NCBI RefSeq assembly: GCF_030867095.1
Contig: NC_081824.1
Coordinates: forward strand, 348,724,203-348,788,202
DNA: 64,000 nt
Direction: 5' to 3'
Source of the DNA: Alligator mississippiensis
Taxonomy: Eukaryota; Chordata; Crocodylia; Alligatoridae
Shown here: piece by piece, positions 1 through 12,800 of the stretch
Numbering within the stretch: position 1 is the first letter of the stretch
Layout of the letters: every line of letters begins with the position of its first letter
The notes under the pieces: generated by a model
Databases searched by the model: none
Told to the model about the DNA's origin: nothing
Seen by the model: only the letters and a program-made list of their open reading frames with translations
Program-made: the position numbers and the translations under genes

Positions 1-2829
1 TAACCCTTTTTATTTTGACTCGCCAAGCCTTAAAGGGATGAATATTAATACTACTGTGCATAGTTTGTCTAAACACAGTAATTAATACCTCTCAGAAACA
101 CTGAAAAACTATGTTAAAGTACTAGTCAGGGCTGGCCTTCAAGTCTGAAAAAGCCAGATGATCCATAGTTAGAAATAAACTTGTACCCTTAATGTGCCGT
201 GTTAACCTATTTGATTGAAAAACAAGGCAGTAAATGCAAAATCGGCTATCACTTTTGAGAAGCTGCCTGAAATTCTGAGGGAAATAGGATGTCTTATGAA
301 AGGAAATCTAAGCTTATCTCTGAACATATTGGCTGTTGTGGGTATAAGTTGAACAGATTCTTTTTCTATTTTCCCTTTATTCCATTTTTTTTGCTTTTCC
401 AATAGCACTAAAGAGAGAATAAAAATGTTACCTTGGCAATGGAACCATTGATACCACTAGGGTCTATTGTTTCTGTAACCCAAATGTCAATGGTCCTATT
501 AGGATTTGGCTGTGTTTTCTGTATTGTTGTTAATAATTTATTCAGAACATATGTCTGCAGTGAACTCATACAAAATTCAAGTAGAGATCAAGCAACAGGA
601 ATCTTCCAAAGTAACCACAAACCTAACATTTCTGAGGTTCTGAGCACTCACAACTCCAAAAAGAGTCAATGGTTCCAGCAGGTGCTCAGCAGCTCTGCTT
701 GTCATTGGTATGTATTCTTGTGCTATCAATGGATTGCACCTCATTTGCAAAAGCACAAACTCTAAGGGATGTGGGCAAATTTGCATATTTTGGTTGACTG
801 CAATAGAGTGACACCAGGTTACATGAGCTAAGGATCTAACCCCATCATTTGTTTTCTTTTCATTTACTTTGCTGTGTGAAGACACTGCACTCAGGCCCAT
901 GCTGTGTTACCTATTATGGTATATTACCTCTGTAAGACACTGGAAGATACTTTGTATGAAGGATGTTGCAGGGTGCATAGAATTATCTAAGCAAATGTGT
1001 ATTACAATCATTTTGAAAAGTAACTACTGCATACAAAAAAGAAATTACTTTATAAATCTTCCTATCTGGGCTACATTTTTTCCTGTGAAACTATCCTAGA
1101 GCTATGAGTTACTTTCAATGTTCATCTTTACCCATCATCTTTCTATTGGTCAGAGTTATAGGACAAAGCCTGTCTTTGCTTTTCTCCTGAACTCACCCAT
1201 CCCATGTATGTGAAAGGTCATCTGGGCATCAGAAGTGGTACTGTTGCATGAAGACTGAAGTGGGGTAAAACAGGAAGTCTATATGGATAAGACACAGCCC
1301 AAGCATGTTACAGAGATTTGCTGTTTTGGAATCTGTTTCCCGCTACTAAGGGAATCTACTAGTAGGGTGTTGGACGTGCATTGGATAGATTTGCCTCAAC
1401 CATTTGTTTTTATGGAGGAAAATATAGGAGGCACAAAAGACTCAGGCCAAGAGAAGGCAGTTTGATAGCAATGTGCAGATCAGTAGAGTTGCAGGGCAAG
1501 ATCTCTTTCCCCAATTCAGAAAGAAATTTCCAGGATAAATTCCAGATGTTCTGGTTGCACAGTAAGGAAGAGACTCAGGGCAATATGCATTGTTGTTGTT
1601 AATAAGGGCAACAATAACGAATATCCCCAAACCAAAATAAATATTAATTTAAAAATATTTGTGTGGCGAACAGCTCCCTTCCAAAATTTCTTGCATTTTT
1701 ACAAGCCTTAAAACAAATGCTCCTACCTATTTAAAGATGTGTAAAAGTGAATTTACTCATGCCTAAAGACATTCCAAAGCAAATTACTAAAGCCAAGTTC
1801 TGACTATTAAACATAAAATGCCAATTCCTGGCATTTTTTCTCAGGTTCTGTTGAATCCTCAAAGTCTAATTCTAGTGATAGTTTTGTCTGAGCAAGGAAG
1901 GTCTGAATTACCCAGTAAGGGCATCAAGATTTGGTCCAAAGACTTTTAATGGAATTGCTGACATACCCTTAACTTTCACAGTGTGCACTGTGCTGCTATA
2001 ATTATTCTTTGCTCATATTCAGCACTTAAGGTATCATTTGGATGACTGCTCTTGTGTATCAAACTTGGCAAGTTTTCCCCTTTGAATAGTGTGAGGCAGA
2101 ATATTTTTCATGGTCATAGTTGTAAAATTATATTTCTTGGCTGGAAAAAGTAAATAGATGTAATGCAAGGGTACATTTTGCCCTTTTCAAAATATAGAAG
2201 CATAGGCTCCATATATTGAGATGCAGGAGCTGGATCTGGAAGTGTTTTGCCTGGCTATTTATAAGAACAAGCAAGCAGAGGTGTTTATGTGGCATCTAGT
2301 TTTGGGGTTCCTCATGGTCGAAACAATGTTATACAAACAATCTCTGCAGTCACAACTGTCTCAGGGTAATGGCATTGGCATGGTTTTGATTGCTACATGT
2401 CTGTCTGTCATATAGCACTCACATGACATATTGGGAACTCCTTACCAATAGACCCATGTTGCATGTTGTTGAACATGGTGGAATATTTTCTGGCAAGTCC
2501 AACAAAAAATTATTTGGGGTCAAAGTGAAAACATTTTCAGTCAATTGAAAAGTAGCAAATAGCTGAATAAATAATTTTAGCTCAGCTGAAACTTTGTTGT
2601 TATTCAAACCAAACCGAAACATTTGATTTTTACTTCAGCTATTTTGAACTGACTCCATTTTTCAAAAAGAATCAAAGAAAGTGAAATTCAAAATGAAAAG
2701 GTGCTTTGAAGTGAAAATTGTTGAAAATGGCAAAACAAAGCTTTCTGCAAGTTTTTGTGAACTTTTTTTTATTTTGGAAATGAACAATTGAGTGAAACTA
2801 ATTGTTTTCTGAATTCCTGAAAACTTCTT
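1..2829. other. Unique A+T-rich non-coding sequence
   Basis: I see no gene, RNA or recognisable mobile element here. The open frames are all at most about 110 codons, overlap on both strands and have no recognisable domain. The composition is that of ordinary A+T-rich vertebrate intergenic or intronic DNA. Confidence 0.6.
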
Positions 2830-2879
2830 GGCTAAGTGAAGACATTGGGGGATGTTAGGGGGAGGTTAGGTTACATTTT

Positions 2880-3410
2880 AAATGACAACCTGATTTAAGG
2901 TAAGTCAGAATGGGGGAGCTAGTGGGGAGGGAGCCTGGGGGGCAAGCAGGCTCAGGAGGGGCATAGGCTGTCCATAGGGAGACCGGGGAAATGGGGGGCA
3001 GAAAGCATCCATGGGGGGATTGGGGAGGCAGATGTGATCTGCAGGAGGGATAGGGGGTCATGCGGGAACCACAGAAGTGACTGAGGGGATTGGGGAAAAA
3101 TGAGATCTGTGGGAGTGATGGGGGGGCAGGTAGGATCTATGGGAGTAGCTGGGGGGATCAGGGGTGCAGGCAGCGTCCATGGGAGGTATTGTAGGCATCA
3201 GGGGAGCAGGCAGGATCTGCAGGAGTGATTGGGGGGCAAGCAGGGTCTGTGGGAGCAATTGGGGGGATCAGGGTTGCAGGTAGCATTCATGGAGGGCTCA
3301 GCAGGCAAACAGGATCCATAGAAGTGATTGGGGAGGCAGGCAGGATCTGTGGGGGGAACAGGGATCAGACAGGATCTGCAGAAACAATCCAGGGGGGCAG
3401 GAAACTGTAC
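2880..3410 (+). repeat. G-rich minisatellite (about 30-35-bp degenerate units)
   Basis: Degenerate units of the form ggggcaggcaggatctgtgg followed by gagtgattg recur many times, some with an extra atcagggntgcaggcagc block. The plus strand is strongly purine-biased, with many runs of three to seven G. All overlapping open frames on either strand are proline- or glycine-rich by-products of the repeat and should not be called genes. Confidence 0.8.
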
Positions 3411-3594
3411 TGAAGTTTGATTCACTGGCCTAACCTAGATCAATTATGTATGTTGATCCAGGTCTATCTTAGGCCAGGTTCCCATCATTTTTAGACTGGT
3501 CTGTATGCACGGAACTTGTGTACTGTTACAGGTTTAGACTGATTTCTGATCACTGAGATCAGGCCTAAGTGTAAGGTCTGGATCTGGGTGAATT

Positions 3595-3666
3595 AACTTA
3601 GATCCATTTAACTTAGATCCATGTAACTTAGATCCATTTAACTTAGGCCAATTTAACGTGATCTAG
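3595..3666 (+). repeat. 15-bp tandem repeat, about 4.5 copies
   Basis: The unit aacttagatccattt occurs at 3595, 3610 (one change), 3625 and 3640 (three changes), followed by a partial degenerate copy that runs into the presumed right terminus of the surrounding transposon. Confidence 0.85.
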
Positions 3667-3668
3667 CC

Positions 3669-4794
3669 TCCCCCTGACCCTCCCAAATATCTGCACTTAT
3701 CCCTGGTGTCATCAAATCTTTGTTTTCATTTCCAAAAGACACTTCAGTTGAAATGTTTCATTCAGCTGATCACTAGTTCTGCTGCATATTTTACACTTCT
3801 GATCCTATGCAATTTTTAACTTGTATTCTTTTATATTTTATAAATTATTTGATAGCTAAGAGGATCGTGCCCTCTGACTTAAAACTTTCTCGAACCTCTT
3901 ATCTATGCTATTCTGTAAGAACTAATGCCTATTGAACAAATTGTACCTTTTTAATTTTCCTTTCCTGCTTGTTTCCAATGTTTATACACCCATCTGCTTA
4001 AACATTCCTTCATCTTCTATCCTTTCTTTTCACTGAGGGCCTGATACAAAACCCACTGAAGTAGATGGAAAGACTTCAATGGGTTCTGAAACAGGCCCTT
4101 TCTCTACTTGCTTTTACCTTAACAGAGCTATTCCAAAAGGCTGTTTTGAGTTTGAAATAGCACAGCTTTATTTGTTTTTATACAGCGAACATTTAAGAAC
4201 AGCTTTTGTTCTCATGAAATATTCTCCATGATCAGGAGGCTGGATGGAGGCATTAGGAAATATTAAATTAAAAGCAGTTTCCAGCCCTCAGCTATGTCAA
4301 ATGCAGACACTCAGTTTCCACAGACTTTTGCCGTACATTTAGTGGGTTCCCACTGGGTTTGATTCAAGGGATCCATTACAGTCTTAGAAATTTCTGAGGC
4401 TGCACTCATAACTATGTCATTTTATATTAGTGCCACGTACAATTATAACCTAGCACAGGAAAGAGTGGAAAAATCAGACTTTAAAAAAAAAAAGGCTAAA
4501 AAAGTAAAAATCCACTCCTGAATATCTGCAGCAGCTTTAAGTTAACCTCATATGTCTGTTCAAGTCTCTTGGCTCCACTGTATGATTGCAGCTAGAAGGA
4601 AATGTACAGCTGTGGAGCTATGGACCTGATAAAGGACTCTAAGGAAGCATTTCTTCAGCTGATTTCTAAGGGTGGGGCATTGAGGGTGGTAAGGGGAGGC
4701 CTTAGGTAACAAGGAAGTTGAGCAGGCTGCATCCTAAAGGCCCAATGGATAGCCTTCCTTCTTCTTTGCAAGAAGACTTCCCTGCCCAAGTACA
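3669..4794. other. Non-coding sequence without identified gene
   Basis: Apart from the short palindromic repeat at 4037-4098, I see no gene or element here. A poly-A run lies near 4483-4494. Confidence 0.5.
4037..4098. repeat. Ancient short palindromic repeat
   Basis: The left arm gggcctgatacaaaaccca and the right arm tgggttctgaaacaggccc are imperfect inverted copies around actgaagtagatggaaagacttcaa. The layout matches a palindromic motif (ggcctgatccaaagccca...) that I recall as common in amniote genomes. It is probably a fossil MITE; I infer the identity from memory of the motif. Confidence 0.5.
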
Positions 4795-4858
4795 GGGGAC
4801 TGGACCCAATGATTTTGTGAGGTCCCTTTCAGCCCCTAACATCTATGAATCTATGAAA
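4795..4858 (+). mobile_element. CR1 LINE 3'-tail fragment
   Basis: This segment contains actggacccaatgattttgt followed by gaggtccctttcagccccta and the terminal octamer-like tail atctatgaatctatgaa. These features define CR1 3' ends. Only about 64 bases are recognisable; the element is severely 5'-truncated, as is usual for CR1. Confidence 0.8.
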
Positions 4859-7800
4859 AAGAGGAAAAGCTAGTGCACAATCAGCTCTTAAGGACCCTGC
4901 AGCCACTTGGGAGGGGTAAGAGACCAGCCCTCAATGCCTTAAAGCTGGCTTTCAGGGAATGTGTTACTTCATTTAACTGAGATCTCTTTTATTAGTGTAA
5001 TCGGGAGGCCACACATGCCACCGTCTTGCAAAAAAAAAATAATAGCACTATGTTCTAATGGCTGATCAGAGAGCATAATTAGATCCTCACACCTTTCTAA
5101 ATCCAAGAGCCATAAGAACACAGAGGCTGAGCACAGACAGCCAGGCTGATGGAGTTATGTCCTTAAATATCACCTTTACTTTACTGTAATGGAATGCACC
5201 CGGACAAGAGGATAATGCCAAATCCAGAGAATATCCTGCTTCATGAAAGGGGAGGCCACCCAGTAAAGCAGGACCAAATTCTGCAGGCACGGTTTTTTGC
5301 TGTGAATTTCTTTACTCAGACCCTTATGTGTAGCAAATTAAAGGTGTAGGTTCAAAATGTTAATAAAGGAAGGGTGTGGAAGGGAACAATTTAGGTGGTT
5401 CGGGTTACTTTAATTCTGTTTCCATATTTTACAACATGTGAGGCATTTTAAATGTAATCTTAATCGTGTATTTCCTTGGATTTAAACTGAATTGTAAATT
5501 GTTATCAACTTTTATTCTCTTTAAACTGCTGATAAATATTAACAACCTCAACCCAAGCCTAATCTTTTTTTTCCTGAGAATATATATTTAAATTAGTTAG
5601 TGTGATATTTTTCAGGCGAGTACCACATCTGGCATGATGTGGTGAATTATCACAAGGCTTAACTCAGATTTCTTTCTTTTTTTTTTCTTTTTTTTTTGCT
5701 TCAGGAGGAAGAGAAGCTTTGGAGATTTACCAGTACTCTTACATTTTTTAATTCATGTTTTTTTTCTCATGATTTTTTTTTCCCACAACCAGCAAAATTT
5801 AACCTATTCCATCTAACTGAGAATAATATTCCCAGTATTCAAATGTACAGAAGATTCACATCTCTTTTTCTCTCTCTTTGCAGTTTTCTGTATTTTCAGG
5901 TAAATTATTCAATAGTACACATTACGATTCTCAGGCTTCCTCCCAGATCTATTAAATCCCTGCGAATGTATGTTTTATGAACACTGTTTGTAAAGATCCT
6001 GTAGAACCTAGCTGTGCTAGTGACAGAAGGCATGAAATAATGAAAGATTTAACCACATCAAGAGATAAATAAGTATTTCTCCCAGAAACTCAAGAGTTGG
6101 CATATTCACATACAACTCAAAGTCCTATGCCATATTGACACACTGTATCCTGCTATTTGGAATTAACTCTCTACCAGAATATTATGGAACTTTAACTGTT
6201 CCAGAAGTTTTGACATTATAATACTCATAAAGGAGTAGGGGGGGGCGGGGAGAGAAAAAAATTAAACATGTAATATTCTTAAACCCACAAAAGCTTTCTT
6301 TAGGTAAAGTCAATTGACTGATAAAATCTCCTTTTGTGTTCTTTTTTTTTCCAGTTAAGTTCACAGCAGAATATCAATGAGGCTTGTTGAAATGGAAACT
6401 TTTCACTGTGCATAATTAGAGTAAATGAAACGTGCATCCATTCTTAATGTGCTTCTTTTATTTCTATAAAATTTAATTTCTCCAAAAAATGGATGCCAAA
6501 AATTGGGGTAAATGTCAACTCACTGAGAAGGAATGGGACGTTTCAAGACCAGGTTTTCAATATGAACAGAACATGATTTTTTAAATAGAATGAATGCAAA
6601 AACTTCTCTTGTTCTGCCCTATTTATTTCCCTTCATTTTGTTTTTGAAGGACTGATAAGATGAACTGGAATCAGACATAGTGTAGCGTAGATAAGAACAG
6701 CAAAATTCCCCTCAGTATTCTGCCAGTGTAGTCTCATCTGAAAATCTATTGCTATTTCTGTGCTATGAATTTTCTAAGCATTGAGTACCATTAATATAGT
6801 TAGTGCCAAAGAATATTCTCTATGACCTTCTTGAGATGGGAGTGTATGAAGGATTATAGAGACTACCAAAGTCGCTGTATTTGAAGCCTGTATCACACTT
6901 GAAAAGAAGCCTCCCAGCACTGGCCCACTGTATTCCAGGGTTGCTTTACTTAATGGTCAGTTCTCCAAATTTGCTTCTATCAGGTGTAGAAGCCAACTAC
7001 AAGGATGGGATCACTGTAAACCTAACCCCAGCTACCATTGAACTCTCAAATTGAAAAGACATTGATGATTATCAATAATAATTTATTATTTCTAGTTTGT
7101 TAAGAAAAGGAGGAAGAAAATTTTTCCCCAAGGATCCTGAAATTTAAATGGAAAAAACACATAAACATGGAAGTGGAAGAAATGTTGGTCTCCTTACCCA
7201 CAGATAGGGGAATCAGGCACAGAAGGCACTGACAGACATGCAGCTCCCTGCTGTAACTCATGGCACTTTGCAGGAAACACCATGAGTTACAGCGATTCCC
7301 CTGGACCCAACAGATTTTCACTGGGATTGTGGGGGATTGAGCTGTAGTTTAGTGCAGCTGCAGCCATTTTCCCCTAGCCCTGCTGTTCCCCTCTCCTAGT
7401 CTTGGTGATGTCTTCAGAATGGGAGGGGGGAAAGGGAGTGGAGGAAGTTAATTCGAGGGGCTGCCCAGCTGGTGCTGCAGAGTGGAATGAATGGATTGGA
7501 GCCCCCACCATATGGGAAACCCCCCAAATAAGCTCCCTCCCTTCTCTCCTTCCCTCCCTCTGCTTCTGCAAACAGTGACAGGAGCATGATTGGGCTACAT
7601 CAGCACATCCCTGCTTCCAGTGTGCACAGATACAAGTTAATGAAGGTTAATGAAGGAGCACATTCATCTGAATCCACATGTAATAAAGCTTCAGATTATT
7701 GTGGGGTCAAGCCCTTTTAAAGTGCTCTACATCCATGCACTTGTGTTAAATGATGGCTGTAGAGTGCTTTCAGGGTCCAGATTGGGCAAAAATTGTCACT

Positions 7801-8729
7801 TATGTCTGTGCCTAGAGATGCCAAACAAGTTGCCCCAGGACACGCAGGAGGCCTGTGGAAGAACCAAGCGACAGAGATTGAACTGCAGTTGCCAATACAC
7901 TGCCTTAGATTCAATGCCATCCTTCCTCTATAAATTAAATACTTAGTAGGCAAAGCTGTACACTATTTTGGAGCAGAAGAAACTATCTACCACATGTATA
8001 CATTTCTGCTGAATTAACCTACTTAATTAACAAAGGATTTTCTTAGCATAGTCAATCAATTCCTGATAGCCCCCCTGGTGTTTCCAGAAGCATAGTGCCA
8101 TGGGGGTACTTTCTAGGTCACCATCAGGATCAATATAGGAGCAACTAAACCCAAATTATAAAAACACCACAGATCCTGATGCATCCTACAAGGCTTCACA
8201 CAGCAAAAAGTAAATAATGGCACAGGGCAGTCTCTAATTCATTTTGTGGGGCAAAATCTTCATATTTTATTCTTGTTGGATGTCTCAAAGTCCAACAAAA
8301 CTTGTACAAATCAAAACACAAAACAATAGAGGATTCCCTGTTTAAAATGATTTTTCATGCTTTGTAGCCAAGCTGAATCAAGACAGTTTTAGCTTTAAAA
8401 CACAAAATTTGTCAAGCTTGGGGCAACTATTTGCTGCTATTATTTAACTGTATTATAGAAACAGCTCACAGAATTCATGGAAATCAGAGCCCCATTGTGC
8501 TATGCAGTATATAAACACATAATAAGAGACAAAACCTGAAGAGCTTACACTCTAAATAAACAAAATAGGAAAATGGAGAAGGAATACAATTATACTCATC
8601 TCACAGATGGGAATTGAGGCACAGGAAGACTAGGGTGTGTGCAAGTGTTTAAATAACCCAGTCCAGTTTGTTTTGTTTAGTTGCAGTGCCCTAACCCCCT
8701 ACTGATAGAGCACCATGCAAACAGACTAC
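4859..8729. other. Non-coding sequence, mostly unique
   Basis: No gene is recognised. A long pyrimidine tract lies at about 5668-5699 and a G run at 6238-6247. A G+C-richer patch (about 7330-7620) gives proline-rich spurious frames on the minus strand. Bases 8480-8630 (gccccattgtgctatgcag and the later catctcacagatgggaattg) look like an old interspersed repeat whose family I cannot name. Confidence 0.5.
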
Positions 8730-9898
8730 TTTTGGGGGAGGAAGCATGCAGATACGGTCTCCCACAGCATTCTTGCAGGCAAGCTAAGGAGGTATGGGCT
8801 GGATGAATGGACTGTAAGGTTGATAGAAAACTGGCTGGAGCATTGGACTCAGAGGGTAGTAATCAATAGCTTGATGTCTAGTTGGCAGCCGGTATCAAGT
8901 GAAGTGCCCCGGGGCTAAGTTCTGGGGCCGTTTTTTTCAATGTCTTTACCAACGACCTGGAAGATGGCATAGAGTGCACCCTCAGCAAGTTTGCAAATGA
9001 CACTAACCTGGGGGGAGTAGTAGATACATTGTGGGATAGGACTAGGATTCAGAGTGACCTAGACAAATTGGAGGATTGGGCCAAAAGGAATCTCATGAGG
9101 TTCAACGAGGACAAGTGCAAAGTCCTGCACTTAGAATGGAACAATCCCATGTACCAGTACAGGGTCGGGGAGCTGACTGGCTGGGCAGCAGCTCTGCAGA
9201 AAAGGACCTGGGGGTTACAGTGAACATGAGCCAGCAGGGTGCCCTTGTTGCCAAGGAGGCTAATGGCATACTAGGTTACATTGGTAGGTGTGTTGCCAGC
9301 AGGTCAAGGGAAGTGATTATTCCCCTCTATTCAGCATTGGTGAGGCCACATCTGGCCTCACCAGATGTGTGTCCATGTGTGTGGGGGGCCCAAAACTGTG
9401 TCCAGTTTTGGGCCCCCCACTACAGAAAGGATATGGACAAATTAGGGAGTGTCCAGTGGAGAGCAAGAAAAATGGTGAGGAGGCTGGGGCACCATGACTT
9501 TTGAAGAGAGAACTAGGCTTATTTATTTTGGAGAAAAGAAGACTGAAAGGGGATTTAATAGCAACCTTCAACTATCTGAAGGGAAGTTCAAAAGAGGATG
9601 GGGCTAAACTGTTCTCAGTGGCGGCAGATGACAGAACAAGGAGCAATGCTTTCAAGTTGCAGCAAGGGAAGTTTAGGTAGATATTAGGAAGAATTTTCTC
9701 ACTGTGAGGATAGTAAAACACTGGAACAGGTACCTAGTGAGGTAGTGGATGTTCTGTCCTTGGAGGTTTTTAAGACCTGGCTAGACAAAGCTTTGGCTGG
9801 GATGAGCTAGTTGGAGATGGTCCTGGTTTGAGCAGGGGGTTGGACTAGATGACCTCCTGAGGTCCCTTCCAACCCTAACTTTCTATGATTCCATGAAC
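8730..9898 (+). pseudogene. 5'-truncated CR1 LINE, reverse transcriptase C-terminal part, dead
   Basis: Translation gives successive CR1 reverse-transcriptase pieces: DTVSHSILAGKL (the usual FDTVSH block, near 8750), GLDEWTVRLIENWLEHWTQR, a PRG stop where PQGS is expected, then SKFANDTNLGG near 8988, where the catalytic FADD motif has become FAND. Further blocks follow: KLEDWAKRNLMRFNEDKCK, then LYSALVRPHL. The non-coding 3' end has ggtcccttccaaccctaact and the tail tctatgattccatgaa. Stops, frameshifts and the D-to-N change show it is not functional. It entered as a 5'-truncated copy, typical of target-primed reverse transcription. An internal double hairpin is listed separately. Confidence 0.92.
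9339..9420. repeat. Two adjacent perfect hairpins inside CR1
   Basis: Bases 9347-9355 (cacatctgg) and 9361-9369 (ccagatgtg) are perfect inverted copies around cctca. Bases 9381-9397 and 9404-9420 are perfect 17-base inverted copies around gtgtcc. Where other CR1 copies run from the LVRPHL block straight to agtactgtgtccagttttggg, this copy has about 40 extra bases that are inverted copies of the flanking sequence on both sides. Confidence 0.9.
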
Positions 9899-12800
9899 TT
9901 GCACTGGCAACGGCCCACAGCCAGGAGGCCCCTGTCCCCAAATCCTACCATGACTTGCAGGCTTCCTGGGCTGCCAGAGATTGCTGAGAACAGCTGAGCA
10001 CACAGGACAGCCCTGATTGACTGGCTCTCCCTGAGAACCATGCCCCCTGGGGACCTCCTGGGCACAGTAACTCTTCCCTTCTCTGAGGCGCCCAGAAACA
10101 GACCCTGAGTGTGGCCCCTCTCTTGTTAGTTGCTAGCGTGTCAGTTTATCTGCCCTCACCCTGCCATGGAACCTTACCCTGGAATTGGTTTACATTTCTA
10201 ACACATGCACCATTTTCAGATTAGACTAAGAGTTGTGAATGCTTGCACATGTACACTGGGCTAAATATGATTCTATTGATAGAAATGTAATGTTTATTTG
10301 CACCCTAAAGACTTCCTCAATATCGCATGGGAAGTCTGTAGCAGAGTTGAATATTGAGCTTATTCCCCCTGAGTTCCAGTTCAGTTTGTAATACATAAGT
10401 GCATCCTTCTTTTCCAGTTCATAATCAGGAGGCTAATAAATGTCTGGCTATTTTTGCTTTAAACCAGAGGTAATTTTTACTGCAACCTTACTCAAGGTGA
10501 CGAGCTTGTATCGAGCATCTCTCTCTAAGTGCTACTCTTGTTCTTTTTTTTATCCTGGGAATACAGATATAAATTGGATGACATACACTTGTCAGTCAGA
10601 ACTGAAAATACAAAATGTAGATTTTTATTGATTTGTATTCACATTTATCTTTGTCACAGACCCAGATTACAGACCAACTATTTTTAGAAGGCATTCTTTC
10701 TTTTATTTTGCTGCTGAGCATTTCCAATATGAATGTCAGAACTTAAGCGATCTGTTACACACAGACATTTGTGTGATGAGAAAAACTAACAGGTCCCATG
10801 GCAAACAAGCGTGTGCTGTATGGTATACTCAAATTCCTCCAGTACAGCTTTTAGCATCCCTCCCTTTACTCACAGCACTAACAACAGATACCATAAAGAA
10901 AGATGAAGTCTAGAGCTGACGTATCTGTGCTTCAGGTGAAATTTTGTCCAAGTCTTGGTGCGTTATGTTTTTATCGTTCCTCTGTCAGCCTTTTTCACCC
11001 TACTAACCATGAGGAAATTTGTCAGAGCAAGACAGTTATCTAGTTTTACTGGGTAGGACACTGTTGTCAGAACATGGCCAAAAAAGCAAGCACTGAAATA
11101 AAAATTCCAAAATCCCAAGAGCAAAACTTAAATGGAAGCAGAAGATTAAACACTACGATAAAATGAAGAAATGATTGCCATTTAAATCCACATTGTAAAG
11201 GGTCTTTTCTACCATTGGCACATGGGGAATTTATGCCAGCTACTCCCATTAAACTACTGCATGTTTGATAGGCTTTTATTTCTCATGAGATGAGGAGGAG
11301 GACAAGGTGGGAGGAAGAGGGATATAGTAAAATATCACTTAAATTATTCTCCTAAAATATCCATTCAAATACAATTTCTATAACTGAATAAGCAAATTGA
11401 AGAAATACAGAACAGTGTGTTTTGTGGTAGTGTTTTGTTGGGGATTTGGTATAGATACTCCTGTCTTATGAATTAATACATTTTTTCAGAGGGACTGCTG
11501 AAAGCATATGCATATATGGTAGGGGTAAGAATACTGCGAAAGTAGGGTTAATAATTCTCACACTTAAACTGTGAATGAAATAACACCTGTAGACAATACG
11601 AAAGTATTCTCACCTGCCTGCTTATGTCTTTTGATATGTAAACCAGCTTGGATAATTTTGATCACAAAGTGCTACTGACCTGTCTACATGTCCTGGCAGG
11701 AGCTGACATCTGTGCTAAAATGGCTAAGTGTGTACCTTTACATCCAATCTCCAAGAACTTGGACACGCAGAGGCTCATAAGGCCTTCTCTGGCTATTGTT
11801 CCTATTTAATGTATTTTTGCAACCATTATGGGACATCATGAGGAAAGTTTATTTGAAGGAATAATTGGAATCATTCATACTCATTTCTGGGTTCTGTATA
11901 CACTGCAGCTACTGAGGAAAATAAAGCTTGGTATTATTATAAACTCATTCATGAAAACCATCTGCTCCTTGGGCAGTGGTAGTCAGAAATGCAACCGAAC
12001 AAAAATATTAAGTTGCATTAAAAACTACGATGGAAAGTAATACAAACATCTGTGCAATTATTCATCCTGGAGGGCTGCGTTTAGCGCTTGTCACAATAGA
12101 GACACAATTACAAAAGATGCAGAAGCAGGAAAGATCTAGAAACAGGTGAGGAACAAGACCAAAAAGACTCAGGGAAGAAGCCATCTGTGCTCCCTGTGCC
12201 GTCCTTTATGTATCAGCTTCGGAGCTGGCTAAGCCTGAAGTAGGAAGCATGCTGTGCCCTTGAAGAGGAGTAGCATTGCTTATGTTACTTCTGCATCACA
12301 GCAAGAGCTTAAGTGGCATAGCGTGCTAGCCCGAAACAGATTTCCTCCTGGAGCTCCCCCTGAGGACAGTGGTTGCTCTGCAGTACTTCAGTGTAAGGTG
12401 GGCACAACAGAGCCCAAAGAGGAAATAACATTTCTTGATAGATATTTATACTTATTCTTAAAAATGCTCCTTGGCCTGAAAGCACACACGAGAGACTAGC
12501 TTTCATTTTAATCATAAAAGTATATAGACTTAATCTCAGAGCTTTACAACCTAAACACTTTGCTGAGTAAAGATGTATTCTGGGCAGCTCATGTGTCAGA
12601 AACTTTGTTTGCCTCTGTTAAGTTAAACTGCATTACATCAATGGTAAAATAATGTTCTTAACTCTAAAAAATATATAATACTGTTAATGTTTAATAAAAT
12701 CTGAGAGACACCATTTTTGGAAAGGTCCACATATGTGCGAAGAAATTTTTATTAAGGGTAACACTGGGTAACAGTATCAGGAACTCAGAAGTCCTGGGGC

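Larger units (their letters stand above)
2830..3668 (+). mobile_element. Diverged Harbinger-like non-autonomous TIR element (family A, copy 4)
   Basis: The left end (ggctaagtgaagacatt) resembles the termini of the elements at 35136 and 41062. The stretch 3440-3585 aligns by eye with their 3' subterminal part: gttgatccag, then actgttacaggtttagac, then tttctgatcact. The right end is probably gtgatctagcc, the complement of a GGCTAG terminus. No matching 3-bp target duplication is visible, so the exact edges are uncertain. The interior is replaced by a G-rich minisatellite and a 15-bp tandem repeat, listed separately. It has no coding capacity. Assignment to the Harbinger group rests on the 3-bp duplications of better-preserved relatives. 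Confidence 0.55.

Noticed and set aside
433..765. 110-codon plus-strand frame
   Set aside because: It overlaps a similar-length minus-strand frame, has no recognisable motif, and lies in sequence with no other sign of coding.
5668..5980. Strong pyrimidine tract ending ttcag, followed by an open frame
   Set aside because: It looks like a splice acceptor, but the frame quickly becomes Phe/Ser-rich T-tract translation and no donor follows.
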